From NVTR01 sp036479015 (GTDB taxonomy: Bacteria > Pseudomonadota > Alphaproteobacteria > Rhodobacterales > Rhodobacteraceae): a stretch of 64,000 bases of DNA. Position numbers and translations under genes: made by a program. The notes below the pieces were generated by a model. That model ran no database searches and was not told the DNA's origin. It was given only the letters and a program-made list of their open reading frames with translations. The stretch is from positions 1 through 64,000 of the forward strand of contig JAZGFB010000045.1 in NCBI GenBank assembly GCA_036479015.1. The letters run 5' to 3'. Positions 1 to 7,437 of this stretch are shown here, one piece after another (positions within the stretch are counted from its first letter, which is position 1; each line of letters starts with the position of its first letter).

Positions 1-89
1 AGTATATCAACGGGTTCTACAATCCACGCCGCCGCCATTCATCGCTCGGCGGCAAAAGCCCCTTGGCATTCGAACGAAAGGCTGCATAA
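1..89 (+). CDS. IS3-family transposase OrfB, C-terminal fragment
   Basis: Reading from base 3 gives the tail YINGFYNPRRRHSSLGG followed by KSPLAFERKAA and a TAA stop at 87–89. The N-P-R-R-R-H-S-x-L-G-G pattern followed by a P-x-x-F is characteristic of the C-terminal end of the DDE integrase domain of IS3-family OrfB proteins. The catalytic DDE residues lie upstream of the window, so activity cannot be judged. The gene is partial only because the window starts inside it. Confidence 0.8.
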   Translation, partial: YINGFYNPRRRHSSLGGKSPLAFERKAA

Positions 90-127
90 ATGAGTTGAGA
101 GACCGGAACGTAACCGGGACAAGACCA
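1..127 (+). mobile_element. Right end of an IS3-family insertion sequence
   Basis: The first 89 bases encode the last residues of an IS3-family transposase, and the following 38 bases are noncoding and end in a run (about 114–127) that looks like a terminal inverted repeat of the GGGACAAGACCA type. The left part of the element lies outside the window, so neither the opposite inverted repeat nor a target-site duplication can be checked. The right boundary at about 127 is an estimate: just beyond it the composition becomes more AT-rich. Confidence 0.6.
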
Positions 128-387
128 AACAGTGCAAACCAGATACCATAACTCCTGTTAAGCTTTTTTGACTAAAAAAGGCCATGTTCCCTATCTGGAA
201 AAAATGGACGTTAGAAGAGGCCTTTATCTGCAGTTTTTCAGGTACGATTCTTCTTAAAGGAGACAATTCCTCCAAGCTTTTACATAGTTCACGAGCCGAC
301 ATGAATTGAATCCCGGATTCCAAGACCTTAGGAAACGAACCACTACCGGTAATCCCCACCCATTTGTAACGGGGCCCGCTTGTAGAA
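128..387 (-). other. Disrupted AT-rich segment next to the IS
   Basis: This stretch carries no gene I can name. On the minus strand an open frame with a possible GTG start at 357–359 runs leftwards for roughly 75 codons and then straight into the IS end, where it continues as nonsense read through the element. This is what a gene truncated by the insertion would look like, but I do not recognise the peptide and it could be chance. Base composition is more AT-rich than the flanking genes. Confidence 0.3.
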
Positions 388-462
388 TTACGCGGCTAGT
401 TTCAGTTTTATAGCCGGTGTGATCCCACCGATCGCCCTGATGGGCAGCCACAACCAAGCCAT
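388..462 (-). pseudogene. Possible transposase tail remnant
   Basis: The minus strand encodes PIRAIGGITPAIKLKLAA followed by TAA (388–390). It resembles the tail of integrase-core transposases (P-H-x-A-I-G-G-x-T-P-A), with the usual His replaced, and it is closed upstream by a stop at 484–486. If the resemblance is real, this is a second, older insertion-sequence fragment next to the IS3 end. The match is short, so confidence is low. Confidence 0.3.
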
Positions 463-483
463 GGCCCGGCACTGCAAGTTGGC

Positions 484-795
484 TTAATGGGTCCAGACGC
501 CGCGCCGGTTGGTGGCGAAATTGTCGCCGTAACCGCCCGGGCGAATGTTTTGTTTGCGCGTCTGGGGGTGGGACACCACCGCGTCAATGCCGTGCTTTTC
601 AGCGTAATCAAGTGCCGCCTGTTTGCTGTCAAATACCAGCCGCACCTGGGTCTGGGTATCATCGCTTGAGGTCCAGCCCATCAGCGGATCAAGTTCGCGG
701 CGGCTATTTGGTGCATGCTCTAACACCCAGGCTTTTGTCTGGGCGGTGCCAGACGACATGGCCGTTCTGGCAGGTTGAAAAATTTTAGCGCGCAT
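484..795 (-). CDS. ETC complex I subunit, NDUFS4-like
   Basis: A 103-residue protein of the family that covers the accessory complex I subunit NDUFS4 (18 kDa, AQDQ). In alphaproteobacteria it associates with the hydrophilic arm of NADH:quinone oxidoreductase. Visible family features are the N-terminal R-x-x-x-P-x-x-T-A-M-S-S-G segment, the central W-V-L-E, the D-P-L-M-G-W-T-S-S-x-D-T-Q block, and the C-terminal N-I-R-P-x-G-Y-G-x-N-F-A-T-x-R-R-G-x-W-T-H. The start is taken at 795 because a GGAGAC Shine-Dalgarno lies about 8 bases upstream; an in-frame ATG nine codons earlier has weaker support. It is divergent from uvrB and lies directly beside the IS-disrupted edge, but is itself full length. 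Confidence 0.88.
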   Translation of the reverse strand: MRAKIFQPARTAMSSGTAQTKAWVLEHAPNSRRELDPLMGWTSSDDTQTQVRLVFDSKQAALDYAEKHGIDAVVSHPQTRKQNIRPGGYGDNFATNRRGVWTH

Positions 796-1210
796 GGGCC
801 TGTCTCCGGTAAATATCGACACAAGTATCGCAGAAATTCAAGTGCAAGCACAAGCCACCCAATTCATAGAATTAAATTTTCCTGGTGAAATTCGGCTGCC
901 GACCAAAGCACAAGGGAGTAATGGGTGGGTGGGAAACGTGCCCCGGTCAGCAACCGTATCTGCTACTTGCCCCATCAGGTTAGGAGCTGCTTGTGTGAAT
1001 GGCAAGGAAATTTCTGCTTTAGGTTGTATTTCTGATCGTATTCAGATGGCTCCGGCCGTGGTAAATATTGGTGCCCACCTTGTCCCCCCTTCTACGCCCG
1101 GCAACAGAACACTTTTTGCCAGCAGGGTGTTGCTTGTTGCCAAAGAGCGAACGGAACCGGTTGCAAAAGAACAAAAAGGGGTCAAAATAGCTGTTAGACA
1201 GGAATCACCA
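796..1210. other. Divergent intergenic region upstream of uvrB
   Basis: This 415-base gap separates the divergent NDUFS4-like gene and uvrB. The uvrB frame remains open through the whole gap (139 codons back to 794), but the translation shows no recognisable domain and UvrB of normal length starts at 1211. I looked for an alphaproteobacterial LexA box (GAAC-N7-GAAC). Three GAAC words occur at 1149–1172, but none has the 7-base spacing, so an SOS operator is not supported. Confidence 0.5.
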
Positions 1211-3379
1211 ATGTCCGACACGCCCCTTGCCACGCCGACAAAACCAACCCCGCCCCGCCCCAAGCTTGAGGGTGGCAAACGTTTGGTCATGCATACGGAT
1301 TTTACGCCCGCAGGCGACCAGCCCACAGCGATTGCCCAGCTGACCCAAGGGTTGGCCGATGGTGAGCGCAATCAGGTTCTGCTGGGGGCCACTGGAACCG
1401 GCAAAACCTTTACCATGGCCAAGGTGATTGAAGAAACTCAGCGCCCCGCCATCATATTGGCCCCCAACAAGACCCTGGCCGCCCAGCTGTATGGCGAGAT
1501 GAAGGGGTTTTTCCCGGACAATGCTGTCGAATACTTTGTATCGTTCTATGATTATTATCAGCCAGAGGCCTATGTCGCCCGCTCTGACACCTATATTGAA
1601 AAAGAAAGCCAGATTAACGAACAAATTGACCGCATGCGCCATTCGGCGACGCGCTCTTTATTGGAACGCGATGACGTTATCATCGTGGCGTCGGTTTCGT
1701 GCATTTACGGCATCGGTAGCGTTGAAACATATGGTGCAATGACGCTGGATCTGGTGGCGGGTGAAGAATACGACCAGCGCAAGATTATGGCTGATCTGGT
1801 GGCACAGCAATACAAACGCAATGACGCGGGTTTTGTGCGGGGGTCTTTCCGGGTGCGCGGTGACAGTCTGGAAATATGGCCTGCGCATTTGGACGATCGG
1901 GCCTGGCGGCTGTCATTTTTCGGTGAAAACCTGGAGGGCATCACCGAATTTGACCCGCTGACAGGGGAAAGGACCGACCGGTTTGAGAGTGTTCGTATCT
2001 ACGCCAATTCCCATTACGTGACGCCGAAACCGACCCTGAAACAGGCTATTATTTCGATCAAGAATGAACTGCGCGTGCAGCTGGATAAATTTGAATCTGA
2101 GGGTAAACTACTGGAAGCACAGCGGCTGGAACAGCGCACCAACTTTGATCTTGAAATGCTGGATGCTGCCGGGTTTTGCAGCGGCATCGAAAACTATTCC
2201 CGTTATCTAACCGGTCGCGCGCCCGGCGAGCCGCCCCCCACCCTGTTTGAATTCATCCCCGATAACGCCATTGTTTTTGCCGATGAAAGCCATGTGTCGG
2301 TTCCGCAAATCGGCGGCATGTACAAAGGTGATTATCGGCGCAAATTCACCCTGTCCGAACATGGGTTTCGTCTGCCCAGCTGCATGGATAATCGGCCGTT
2401 GAAATTTGAAGAATGGGACGCCATGCGCCCGCAATCGGTGTTTGTGTCGGCCACGCCGCAGAAATGGGAAATGGCACAGGCAGAGGGTGTATTTGTCGAG
2501 CAGGTGATCCGCCCTACAGGGTTATTGGACCCGGCAATTGAAATCCGCCCGGTGGAAATGCAGGTCGATGATCTGTTGGATGAGGTGCGGCTGGTCGCGG
2601 CCCAAGGCATGCGAACGCTGGTCACCACCCTGACCAAGCGCATGGCCGAAGATCTGACCGAATACATGCATGAGCTGGGCATCCGGGTGCGCTATATGCA
2701 CAGCGATATCGACACGCTGGAACGCATTGAAATTCTGCGCGATCTACGGCTTGGCACGTTTGATGTGCTGATCGGCATCAACCTGCTGCGCGAAGGTCTG
2801 GACATCCCGGAATGTGGGCTGGTGGCCATATTAGACGCCGATAAAGAGGGGTTTTTGCGTTCTGAAACCTCGCTTATTCAGACCATCGGGCGCGCCGCGC
2901 GCAATGTTGATGGCCGGGTCATTATGTACGCCGACCGGATCACCGGCAGCATGGAGCGCGCGCTGGCGGAAACCGACCGACGCCGCGAAAAGCAAGAGGC
3001 GTATAATATTGAGCACGGCATTACGCCGACCACGATCAAGAAGAACGTCGATGATGTGTTGTCGGGGCTGTATAAGGGCGACACGGACCAGTCGCGCGTC
3101 ACTGCCAAGATCGACAAGCCGCTGATGGGCGCGAATTTATTGACCCACCTGGACGGGCTGCGCGCCGACATGCTGAAAGCCGCCGAGAACCTGGAATTTG
3201 AGGAAGCGGCGCGGTTAAGGGATGAAGTGAAACGGCTGGAAGCCGTGGAGCTGGCCGTGGCGGATGACCCAATGGCGCGACAATACGCAGTTGCGGCGGC
3301 GAGTGAGGTTGCGGTGAAGGGTAAAGGGCGGAGTAAGGCTGGCAAGGCTGGGTCGCGGGGAAGATGGGGGAAGAGATAA
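1211..3379 (+). CDS. uvrB: UvrB, nucleotide excision repair helicase subunit
   Basis: UvrB (722 residues) receives damaged DNA from UvrA, verifies the lesion and recruits UvrC for incision. The sequence shows Walker A GATGTGKT (59–66), the damage-sensing beta-hairpin region with YDYYQPEAYV (about 113–122), the Walker B-like DESH box (about 358–361), the SATP helicase motif (about 413), the LLREGLDIPE and QTIGRAARN motifs, and a C-terminal UVR domain (about 650–685) that contacts UvrC. Start chosen at 1211 because it gives a normal family length and CAGGAA lies just upstream; the frame is open for 139 codons before it, so the start is inferred. The C-terminus is a short basic Gly/Lys/Arg-rich tail. 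Confidence 0.97.
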   Translation: MSDTPLATPTKPTPPRPKLEGGKRLVMHTDFTPAGDQPTAIAQLTQGLADGERNQVLLGATGTGKTFTMAKVIEETQRPAIILAPNKTLAAQLYGEMKGFFPDNAVEYFVSFYDYYQPEAYVARSDTYIEKESQINEQIDRMRHSATRSLLERDDVIIVASVSCIYGIGSVETYGAMTLDLVAGEEYDQRKIMADLVAQQYKRNDAGFVRGSFRVRGDSLEIWPAHLDDRAWRLSFFGENLEGITEFDPLTGERTDRFESVRIYANSHYVTPKPTLKQAIISIKNELRVQLDKFESEGKLLEAQRLEQRTNFDLEMLDAAGFCSGIENYSRYLTGRAPGEPPPTLFEFIPDNAIVFADESHVSVPQIGGMYKGDYRRKFTLSEHGFRLPSCMDNRPLKFEEWDAMRPQSVFVSATPQKWEMAQAEGVFVEQVIRPTGLLDPAIEIRPVEMQVDDLLDEVRLVAAQGMRTLVTTLTKRMAEDLTEYMHELGIRVRYMHSDIDTLERIEILRDLRLGTFDVLIGINLLREGLDIPECGLVAILDADKEGFLRSETSLIQTIGRAARNVDGRVIMYADRITGSMERALAETDRRREKQEAYNIEHGITPTTIKKNVDDVLSGLYKGDTDQSRVTAKIDKPLMGANLLTHLDGLRADMLKAAENLEFEEAARLRDEVKRLEAVELAVADDPMARQYAVAAASEVAVKGKGRSKAGKAGSRGRWGKR

Positions 3380-3427
3380 TCATTCAGCATTAACAATTTC
3401 TTAACCTTAGGTGGGCAAATCAAACCG

Positions 3428-3907
3428 ATGTCGAACCGATCATCAAAAAGCGTAATGGGATTATTGCGCGTATATGACACCATACTCACCGAATTGAGGT
3501 CGACAGGAATCATTCGGTCAAACAACAACCCTGTTGGCGATTTTGCCGAGCATTTGTTTGCAGAAGCCTTTGGTTGGTCACTGACAAGTAAATCCACAAA
3601 GGGTCATGACGCGATTGCATCGGACGGCACCCGTTTCGAAGTTAAGGCGCGCCGACTTTCCGTCGAAAACGGAACCCGGCAACTCTCGGCAATTCGGGAT
3701 TTGAAATGACAGCTCTTTGATTCTCTTGCGGGTGTTTTGTTCAACCGTGATTTTTCGGTGTTTCGCGCTGCGCTGGTGCCTTGGCAAACAGTTGTTGATC
3801 ATTCCAATCATGTCCAAAGAACCAACAGCGCCAAATTCATCCTTCGAGATGATGTATGGAACATCGAAGGTGTCCAAGATGTGACGAACAATTTAAATGA
3901 AATTCTG
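3428..3907 (+). pseudogene. Nuclease-like gene with an in-frame TGA
   Basis: The first open part encodes 93 residues with G-D-F-A-E-H-L-F-A-E-A-F-G-W followed by KGHDAI and RFEVKARR. The D…E-V-K arrangement resembles a PD-(D/E)XK nuclease fold. A TGA at 3707–3709 stops it, but the same frame continues for another 65 codons with convincing protein sequence (QLFDSLAGVLFNRDFSVFRA, then FILRDDVWNIEGVQDVTNNL) to a TGA at 3905–3907. The simplest reading is one ancestral gene of about 159 codons broken by a nonsense mutation, since a TGG-to-TGA change would restore Trp. It stands alone between uvrB and a REP-like repeat. Family function is unknown to me; a host-defence role would be speculation. Confidence 0.72.
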
Positions 3908-3921
3908 AAATAATTAACTGC

Positions 3922-3981
3922 CGTAGCACCCATCGCCAACCCGCCAACATTTCCACCGATTGGTGGGTGAAATCACCCACC
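3922..3981. repeat. Solitary REP-like palindrome
   Basis: The segment starts GTAGCACCCATCG and ends GGTGGGTGAAATCACCCACC (3962–3981), a perfect imperfect-loop hairpin. It is a diverged copy of the REP palindromes that flank the RAYT gene near 22.2–22.8 kb, which read GATGGGTGAAATCACCCATC. It lies in the gap between the broken nuclease-like gene and the small gene at 4080. Confidence 0.6.
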
Positions 3982-4079
3982 CATTAATCGAATCCCAAGA
4001 ACCATGCCTTACCCTTGGCTTGCACATCCCAATGACGCGTTTAACCCGCCCTTAACCATACCCGCGCCAATAATCTGCC

Positions 4080-4364
4080 ATGCGCAACCATAACACACCA
4101 CTATCGCCCGACATCTGGCTGGCCGATCTGTTCGCCAGCAAAGCCGTGCAACGTGGCGGGGTGATCCGCCGGCAGGCGCGCGACATTGAACGCTTTGCCG
4201 GGATGGACCGGTTCATGGCTGAAATTCGCCGCCGGGGCTATCAGGTTGCAGAAAATTCGGGGCAGATCATCATATTTTGCAATCGTGCGCCGGTACGGTG
4301 GTTGACGGCAGTTGAACCGGCAGAGCCGCTTTCTTTAAAAGAAAGCGCAGCCGAAATCTTTTGA
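4080..4364 (+). CDS. Conserved small protein of unknown function
   Basis: A 94-residue protein whose core reads S-P-D-I-W-L-A-D-L-F-A-S-K-A-V, G-G-V-I-R-R-Q-x-R-D-I-E-R, R-R-R-G-Y-x-V-A-E-N-x-G-Q-I-I-I-F-C-N. From memory, similar small proteins are common in Rhodobacterales, sometimes with the misleading label phosphoribosylanthranilate isomerase; no such catalytic domain could fit here. No signal peptide or membrane segment. The last ten codons lie inside a pair of hairpins that belong to an intergenic repeat (4327–4372), so the C-terminus may have been extended by repeat insertion. Confidence 0.6.
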   Translation: MRNHNTPLSPDIWLADLFASKAVQRGGVIRRQARDIERFAGMDRFMAEIRRRGYQVAENSGQIIIFCNRAPVRWLTAVEPAEPLSLKESAAEIF

Positions 4365-4372
4365 AGATTTCG
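4327..4372. repeat. Double hairpin at the end of the small gene
   Basis: Two adjacent inverted repeats, CGCTTTCTT…AAGAAAGCG (4327–4347) and CGAAATCTT…AAGATTTCG (4352–4372), followed by CACC. The second resembles the GAATTTTCGCAGAAAATTC hairpin plus CACC seen at 32035–32057. I therefore read this as a partial member of the same intergenic repeat family, possibly acting as a terminator. The stop codon of the upstream gene (4362–4364) lies inside it. Confidence 0.5.
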
Positions 4373-4393
4373 CACCAATCCTGCCTGTGCAAC

Positions 4394-4471
4394 TTAAATA
4401 AACGGCACCAGCGGCACGCCGCAGCCCGTTAACAAAACCGCCACCGCAATCAGGGCCAATATCCGCTTCAT
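4394..4471 (-). CDS. 25-residue lipoprotein microprotein
   Basis: The minus strand encodes MKRILALIAVAVLLTGCG followed by VPLVPFI and TAA. The N-terminal MKR, a hydrophobic stretch and the lipobox L-L-T-G-C (Cys17) form a complete lipoprotein signal peptide; after processing only nine residues would remain on the lipidated Cys. The start codon overlaps the stop of the upstream monooxygenase-like gene as ATGA (4468–4471), which suggests translational coupling, with GGAGG a few bases upstream. It is short enough to be missed by most annotation. It recalls entericidin-type small lipoproteins in its N-terminus only; function unknown. Confidence 0.6.
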   Translation of the reverse strand: MKRILALIAVAVLLTGCGVPLVPFI

Positions 4472-4788
4472 TCGAAGGCCTCCACAACATCATACATCAC
4501 CGGCGCATAACCCTTGCTGATCTCATTGATCCGCTGGTTGCGGGTGATCATTTCATCACTGCGCAGCATGGCTTGAAAATCCTCACGGCTGTGCCACTGG
4601 GAATAATTGGCCACCCGTGTGCGCGCGTCGTTCACATGCAACGCCGAGCCGATGAAGCCCGGTCGCTTGCTGATCACATGCCCGCAAGCGCTGGTCAGCT
4701 CATCCAGCAGGTGCTGGCAGGTCGCCGGGGTTACTTCGAAGGTGGTAATAACCGTTTGGGCCTGGGCGTCTTTGGATATTGTCAGCAT
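4468..4788 (-). CDS. Antibiotic biosynthesis monooxygenase (ABM) domain protein
   Basis: A 106-residue ferredoxin-like alpha/beta barrel protein of the ABM family, small cofactor-free or heme-binding oxygenase-like proteins that work as dimers. Supporting features are the beta-strand V-I-T-T-F-E-V-T, the G-F-I-G-S-A-L-H-V strand, R-V-A-N-Y-S-Q-W with the conserved Q-W, and the following S-R-E-D-F-Q-A-M. An AGGAGG Shine-Dalgarno lies 7 bases before the ATG. It is coupled by ATGA overlap to the downstream 25-residue lipoprotein. The substrate cannot be predicted; many members are housekeeping proteins despite the family name. Confidence 0.75.
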   Translation of the reverse strand: MLTISKDAQAQTVITTFEVTPATCQHLLDELTSACGHVISKRPGFIGSALHVNDARTRVANYSQWHSREDFQAMLRSDEMITRNQRINEISKGYAPVMYDVVEAFE

Positions 4789-4830
4789 CTTTATCCTCCT
4801 GCTGGGGGCAGCATAGCACGCAAAGCCGGT

Positions 4831-6771
4831 TCAATAAAACAGCTGCATCATCACCATCAGCACGGTCAGGAATATCACTGTCATGATGCCCCCGGCCCTA
4901 AAGAAATCAACCACCTTATAGTGCCCCGGCCCCATGATCAGCGCATTCACCTGATGGGTTGGCAGCAGGAACGAATTGGATGTGGCCAGCGCCACCGTCA
5001 ACGCGAACACCCCCGGATCAGCCCCGGCGCGGATGGCAATGGATATCGCCAGTGGCACCAGCAGAACTGTGGCCCCAACATTTGACATGACCAGCGTGAA
5101 TGCAGTGGCCAGAACGGCGATCACCAGTTGCAGCTGCCAAATCGCCACGTCACCCAATGCGCCCAATATCTGATCGGCTATCCAGGCGGCGGTGCCGGTG
5201 TTTTCCACTGCGCGCCCCAGCGGGATCAGGCTGGCCAACAAAAATACCGTTTTCCAACTGACGGCAGCATAGGCTTCGTCGGGTTCCAGCACGCCGCTGA
5301 TAATGATGCCCAGCGCCCCCACCAGCAGCGCCACCGACAGGCGCAGATCTGTGAACAGGACCAGCGCCATGGCGATGGCAAAAAATATCAGCGCATGGAA
5401 AACCTTATTGGCGCGCACCTCTTCATGGGGGTGTTCGGTGGTGACCACGATGTTGTTGCCGCTGCGAAACCGTTCCAGGCTGGGCCAATCGGAAAATATC
5501 AACACGGTATCGCCTGCGGCAAATTCAACGCTGCGCACGTCTTGACCTTCGCGAAACACTTCGCCACCGCGAATGATGGACAGGGTGGACACCCCGTGTT
5601 GTGCGCGCAGCCGGAATGTGCGCGCACTTTCGCCCACGAGTGGCGAGGTGGGCGATATGACGATCTCGGCCAAACCAGAGCTGGTGGGCGCCAGCAATTC
5701 CGAAAAAGCATCCAGATCCCGTTTCAGATCCAACCCATAGGTTTTACAAAACGCGTCAACGGCACCGCGTTCCCCCACCAATGCCAAAACATCTGCTGCC
5801 TGCACCTCAAGCAGCGGTGACAATCCGCCCGACCCCATGCGCAATTTACGACCAGAGGTCACAGCAATGGTACGCACCCCATGTTCGGTTTCAAAACCAT
5901 CCAGCACCTGCCCGATCAACCCGGAAGAAGACGGTACGTAAATTTCGGCAAAGATATAATCAATATGGTAGGCGTCTTTGAAATATTCGCCGGTGGTGCG
6001 TTCGGCGTGGGATACGTCTTTGCCTTTGGGCAAAACGAACGGACCCAGCAGCACAAAATACAGGATGCCCGACACGATCAGCGCCAACCCGATCGGTGTG
6101 ACTGCAAACAGGCCAAACGGATCAATCTGCTGATCCGCCGGCAGCGCCGAATTGGCGTTAATGATCAGGTCATTCAACAGGATCAGCGGGCTGGACCCCA
6201 CCATGGTAATGGTGCCGCCCAAAATGGCGCAAAACCCCATGGGCATCAAAAGCCGCGACATTGGAATGCGCGAGCGTGTTGAAATCCGCTGTACCACCGG
6301 CAGAAATAGTGCCGCCGCGCCAACGTTTTGCATGAAGCCGGAAATAACACCCACGGTGCCTGAAATCAGCGGAATGATGCGTTTTTCAGTGGTGCCGCCG
6401 ATTTTTATCATCCGCTGCGCCACAATATTCATGATGCCAGTCTTATCCAGCCCGGCCCCGATGATCATGACAGCAATGATTGAGATCACCGCATTGGATG
6501 AAAACCCGTCAAACAGCCGGTTAATATCAACCAACCCTTCATCTAGCCCCATCACCGGGGCCATGATCGAGGACAGGCCAAGCATCACCATAATGGTCAG
6601 TGCAGCCACGTCTATCGGTATGATTTCAAAAGCAAAAAGGAACACCGTCAACAGCAGAAGGGACAGAACCCAGGCAATTTCAATCGACGGGGCAATGCTT
6701 GTCAGGCTCCAACCTAGGACCAGAAATATAAGCGCTGCGAAACCGACTATTAAGAAACGTTTGCTTTTCAT
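4831..6771 (-). CDS. SLC13/DASS-type anion permease with RCK_C domains
   Basis: A 646-residue inner-membrane transporter of the divalent anion:Na+ symporter family. Hydrophobic segments fill the N-terminal 250 residues and the C-terminal 180. Between them lie two TrkA-C (RCK_C) regulatory domains, about residues 274–350 and 360–440. Paired transport signatures are visible as GGTITMVGSSP near 187 and SNVGATVLLVP near 562, with LPTHQVNALIMGPG near 600. Members with central RCK_C domains carry sulfate, dicarboxylates or related anions; the substrate is unclear. The open frame extends upstream to 7035, but that would overlap the divergent HugZ-like gene, so 6771 is the preferred start. Confidence 0.87.
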   Translation of the reverse strand: MKSKRFLIVGFAALIFLVLGWSLTSIAPSIEIAWVLSLLLLTVFLFAFEIIPIDVAALTIMVMLGLSSIMAPVMGLDEGLVDINRLFDGFSSNAVISIIAVMIIGAGLDKTGIMNIVAQRMIKIGGTTEKRIIPLISGTVGVISGFMQNVGAAALFLPVVQRISTRSRIPMSRLLMPMGFCAILGGTITMVGSSPLILLNDLIINANSALPADQQIDPFGLFAVTPIGLALIVSGILYFVLLGPFVLPKGKDVSHAERTTGEYFKDAYHIDYIFAEIYVPSSSGLIGQVLDGFETEHGVRTIAVTSGRKLRMGSGGLSPLLEVQAADVLALVGERGAVDAFCKTYGLDLKRDLDAFSELLAPTSSGLAEIVISPTSPLVGESARTFRLRAQHGVSTLSIIRGGEVFREGQDVRSVEFAAGDTVLIFSDWPSLERFRSGNNIVVTTEHPHEEVRANKVFHALIFFAIAMALVLFTDLRLSVALLVGALGIIISGVLEPDEAYAAVSWKTVFLLASLIPLGRAVENTGTAAWIADQILGALGDVAIWQLQLVIAVLATAFTLVMSNVGATVLLVPLAISIAIRAGADPGVFALTVALATSNSFLLPTHQVNALIMGPGHYKVVDFFRAGGIMTVIFLTVLMVMMQLFY

Positions 6772-6904
6772 ATTCTGCCCTGCCCATTGGTATTGAACCC
6801 ACAGGCTACGGGAAATTTCAATAATTACAAAAGCTAAGTTGGCTATTTGGGGCAATCCGTCGCATTCAGGTTTCACCATACGATGCGCCGGGTTAGGCTT
6901 ATTT

Positions 6905-7381
6905 ATGGAAAAATCACCCATTCGCCCAACCGATGATGCCGCCTGCATGCTTGCACGTACCCTGTTAGCGGGCGCCAGATTTGCCGCCCTTGGGGTGAGT
7001 GATCCAAAGACCAGCGCGCCATTTGTGACCCGCATAAATTTTGCTATGGATGCAGAAAACAGACCTGTCTCATTGATTTCTACGCTGGCATTTCACACCT
7101 CGGCCTTGCAGAAAAACCCTGCTTGTTCGCTACTGATCGGTGAGCCGCCGGCCAAGGGTGACGCTTTGGCATTCCCGCGCATGACACTGGCGGCAACCGC
7201 CGTAATATTGGCCGTTGATCAAAAACCAGCGCTGCGCGAAGCATACCTGAAATTCCACCCCAAGGCAAAGCTATACATAGATTTTTCCGATTTCCATTTT
7301 GTTCGTTTCACCGTGGCCAGTGCTGCGCTTAATGGTGGTTTTGGCAAGGCTTATACCCTGACAGCCGCCGATCTGGCATAA
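6905..7381 (+). CDS. HugZ-like / PNPOx split-barrel protein
   Basis: A 158-residue protein of the flavin/heme-binding split-barrel superfamily that includes HugZ heme oxygenase and pyridoxamine-phosphate-oxidase-like proteins. Visible are A-R-x-L-L-x-x-A-R-F-A-A-L-G-V near the N-terminus, V-S-L-I-S-T-L-A-F-H-T-x-x-L-Q-x-x-P-x-x-S-L-L-I-G-E-P (strands and a dimer-interface helix), and Y-I-D-F-S-D-F-H-F-V-R-F after residue 125. The start at 6905 fits the family's N-terminus; an upstream in-frame ATG at 6839 adds unrelated residues. A strong terminator follows 4 bases after the stop. It is divergent from the anion permease; cofactor and substrate are not determinable. Confidence 0.78.
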   Translation: MEKSPIRPTDDAACMLARTLLAGARFAALGVSDPKTSAPFVTRINFAMDAENRPVSLISTLAFHTSALQKNPACSLLIGEPPAKGDALAFPRMTLAATAVILAVDQKPALREAYLKFHPKAKLYIDFSDFHFVRFTVASAALNGGFGKAYTLTAADLA

Positions 7382-7384
7382 AAA

Positions 7385-7407
7385 AGCCGGGGCATAACAC
7401 CCCGGCT
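7385..7407. terminator. Bidirectional intrinsic terminator
   Basis: AGCCGGGG CATAA CACCCCGGCT forms a GC-rich stem with A-rich sequence on the left (AAAAA) and AAAACGATTTTATT on the right. It sits between two convergent genes, the HugZ-like protein and the beta-helix protein, and can serve both strands. Confidence 0.85.
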
Positions 7408-7437
7408 AAAACGATTTTATTAATTAGTGTCAGTACC

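Noticed and set aside
1149..1172. LexA (SOS) box upstream of uvrB
   Set aside because: Three GAAC words occur, but none of the pairs has the 7-base spacing of the alphaproteobacterial consensus.
794..1210. N-terminal extension of UvrB by 139 residues
   Set aside because: The extra sequence has no conserved UvrB features and gives a protein far longer than the family; the start at 1211 gives normal length with a Shine-Dalgarno-like CAGGAA upstream.
3707..3709. TGA as a selenocysteine codon
   Set aside because: No selenocysteine-insertion-like hairpin was seen directly downstream and the position is not in a redox motif. A nonsense mutation is simpler.
5128..5820. Plus-strand frame of 230 codons inside the anion permease gene
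   Set aside because: It is the antisense shadow of a clear membrane-protein gene, rich in His/Gln/Arg, with no ribosome-binding site or family features.
6772..7035. Longer N-terminus of the SLC13-type transporter
   Set aside because: It would overlap the divergent HugZ-like gene, and the added residues are the reverse reading of that gene. The membrane protein begins naturally at 6771.
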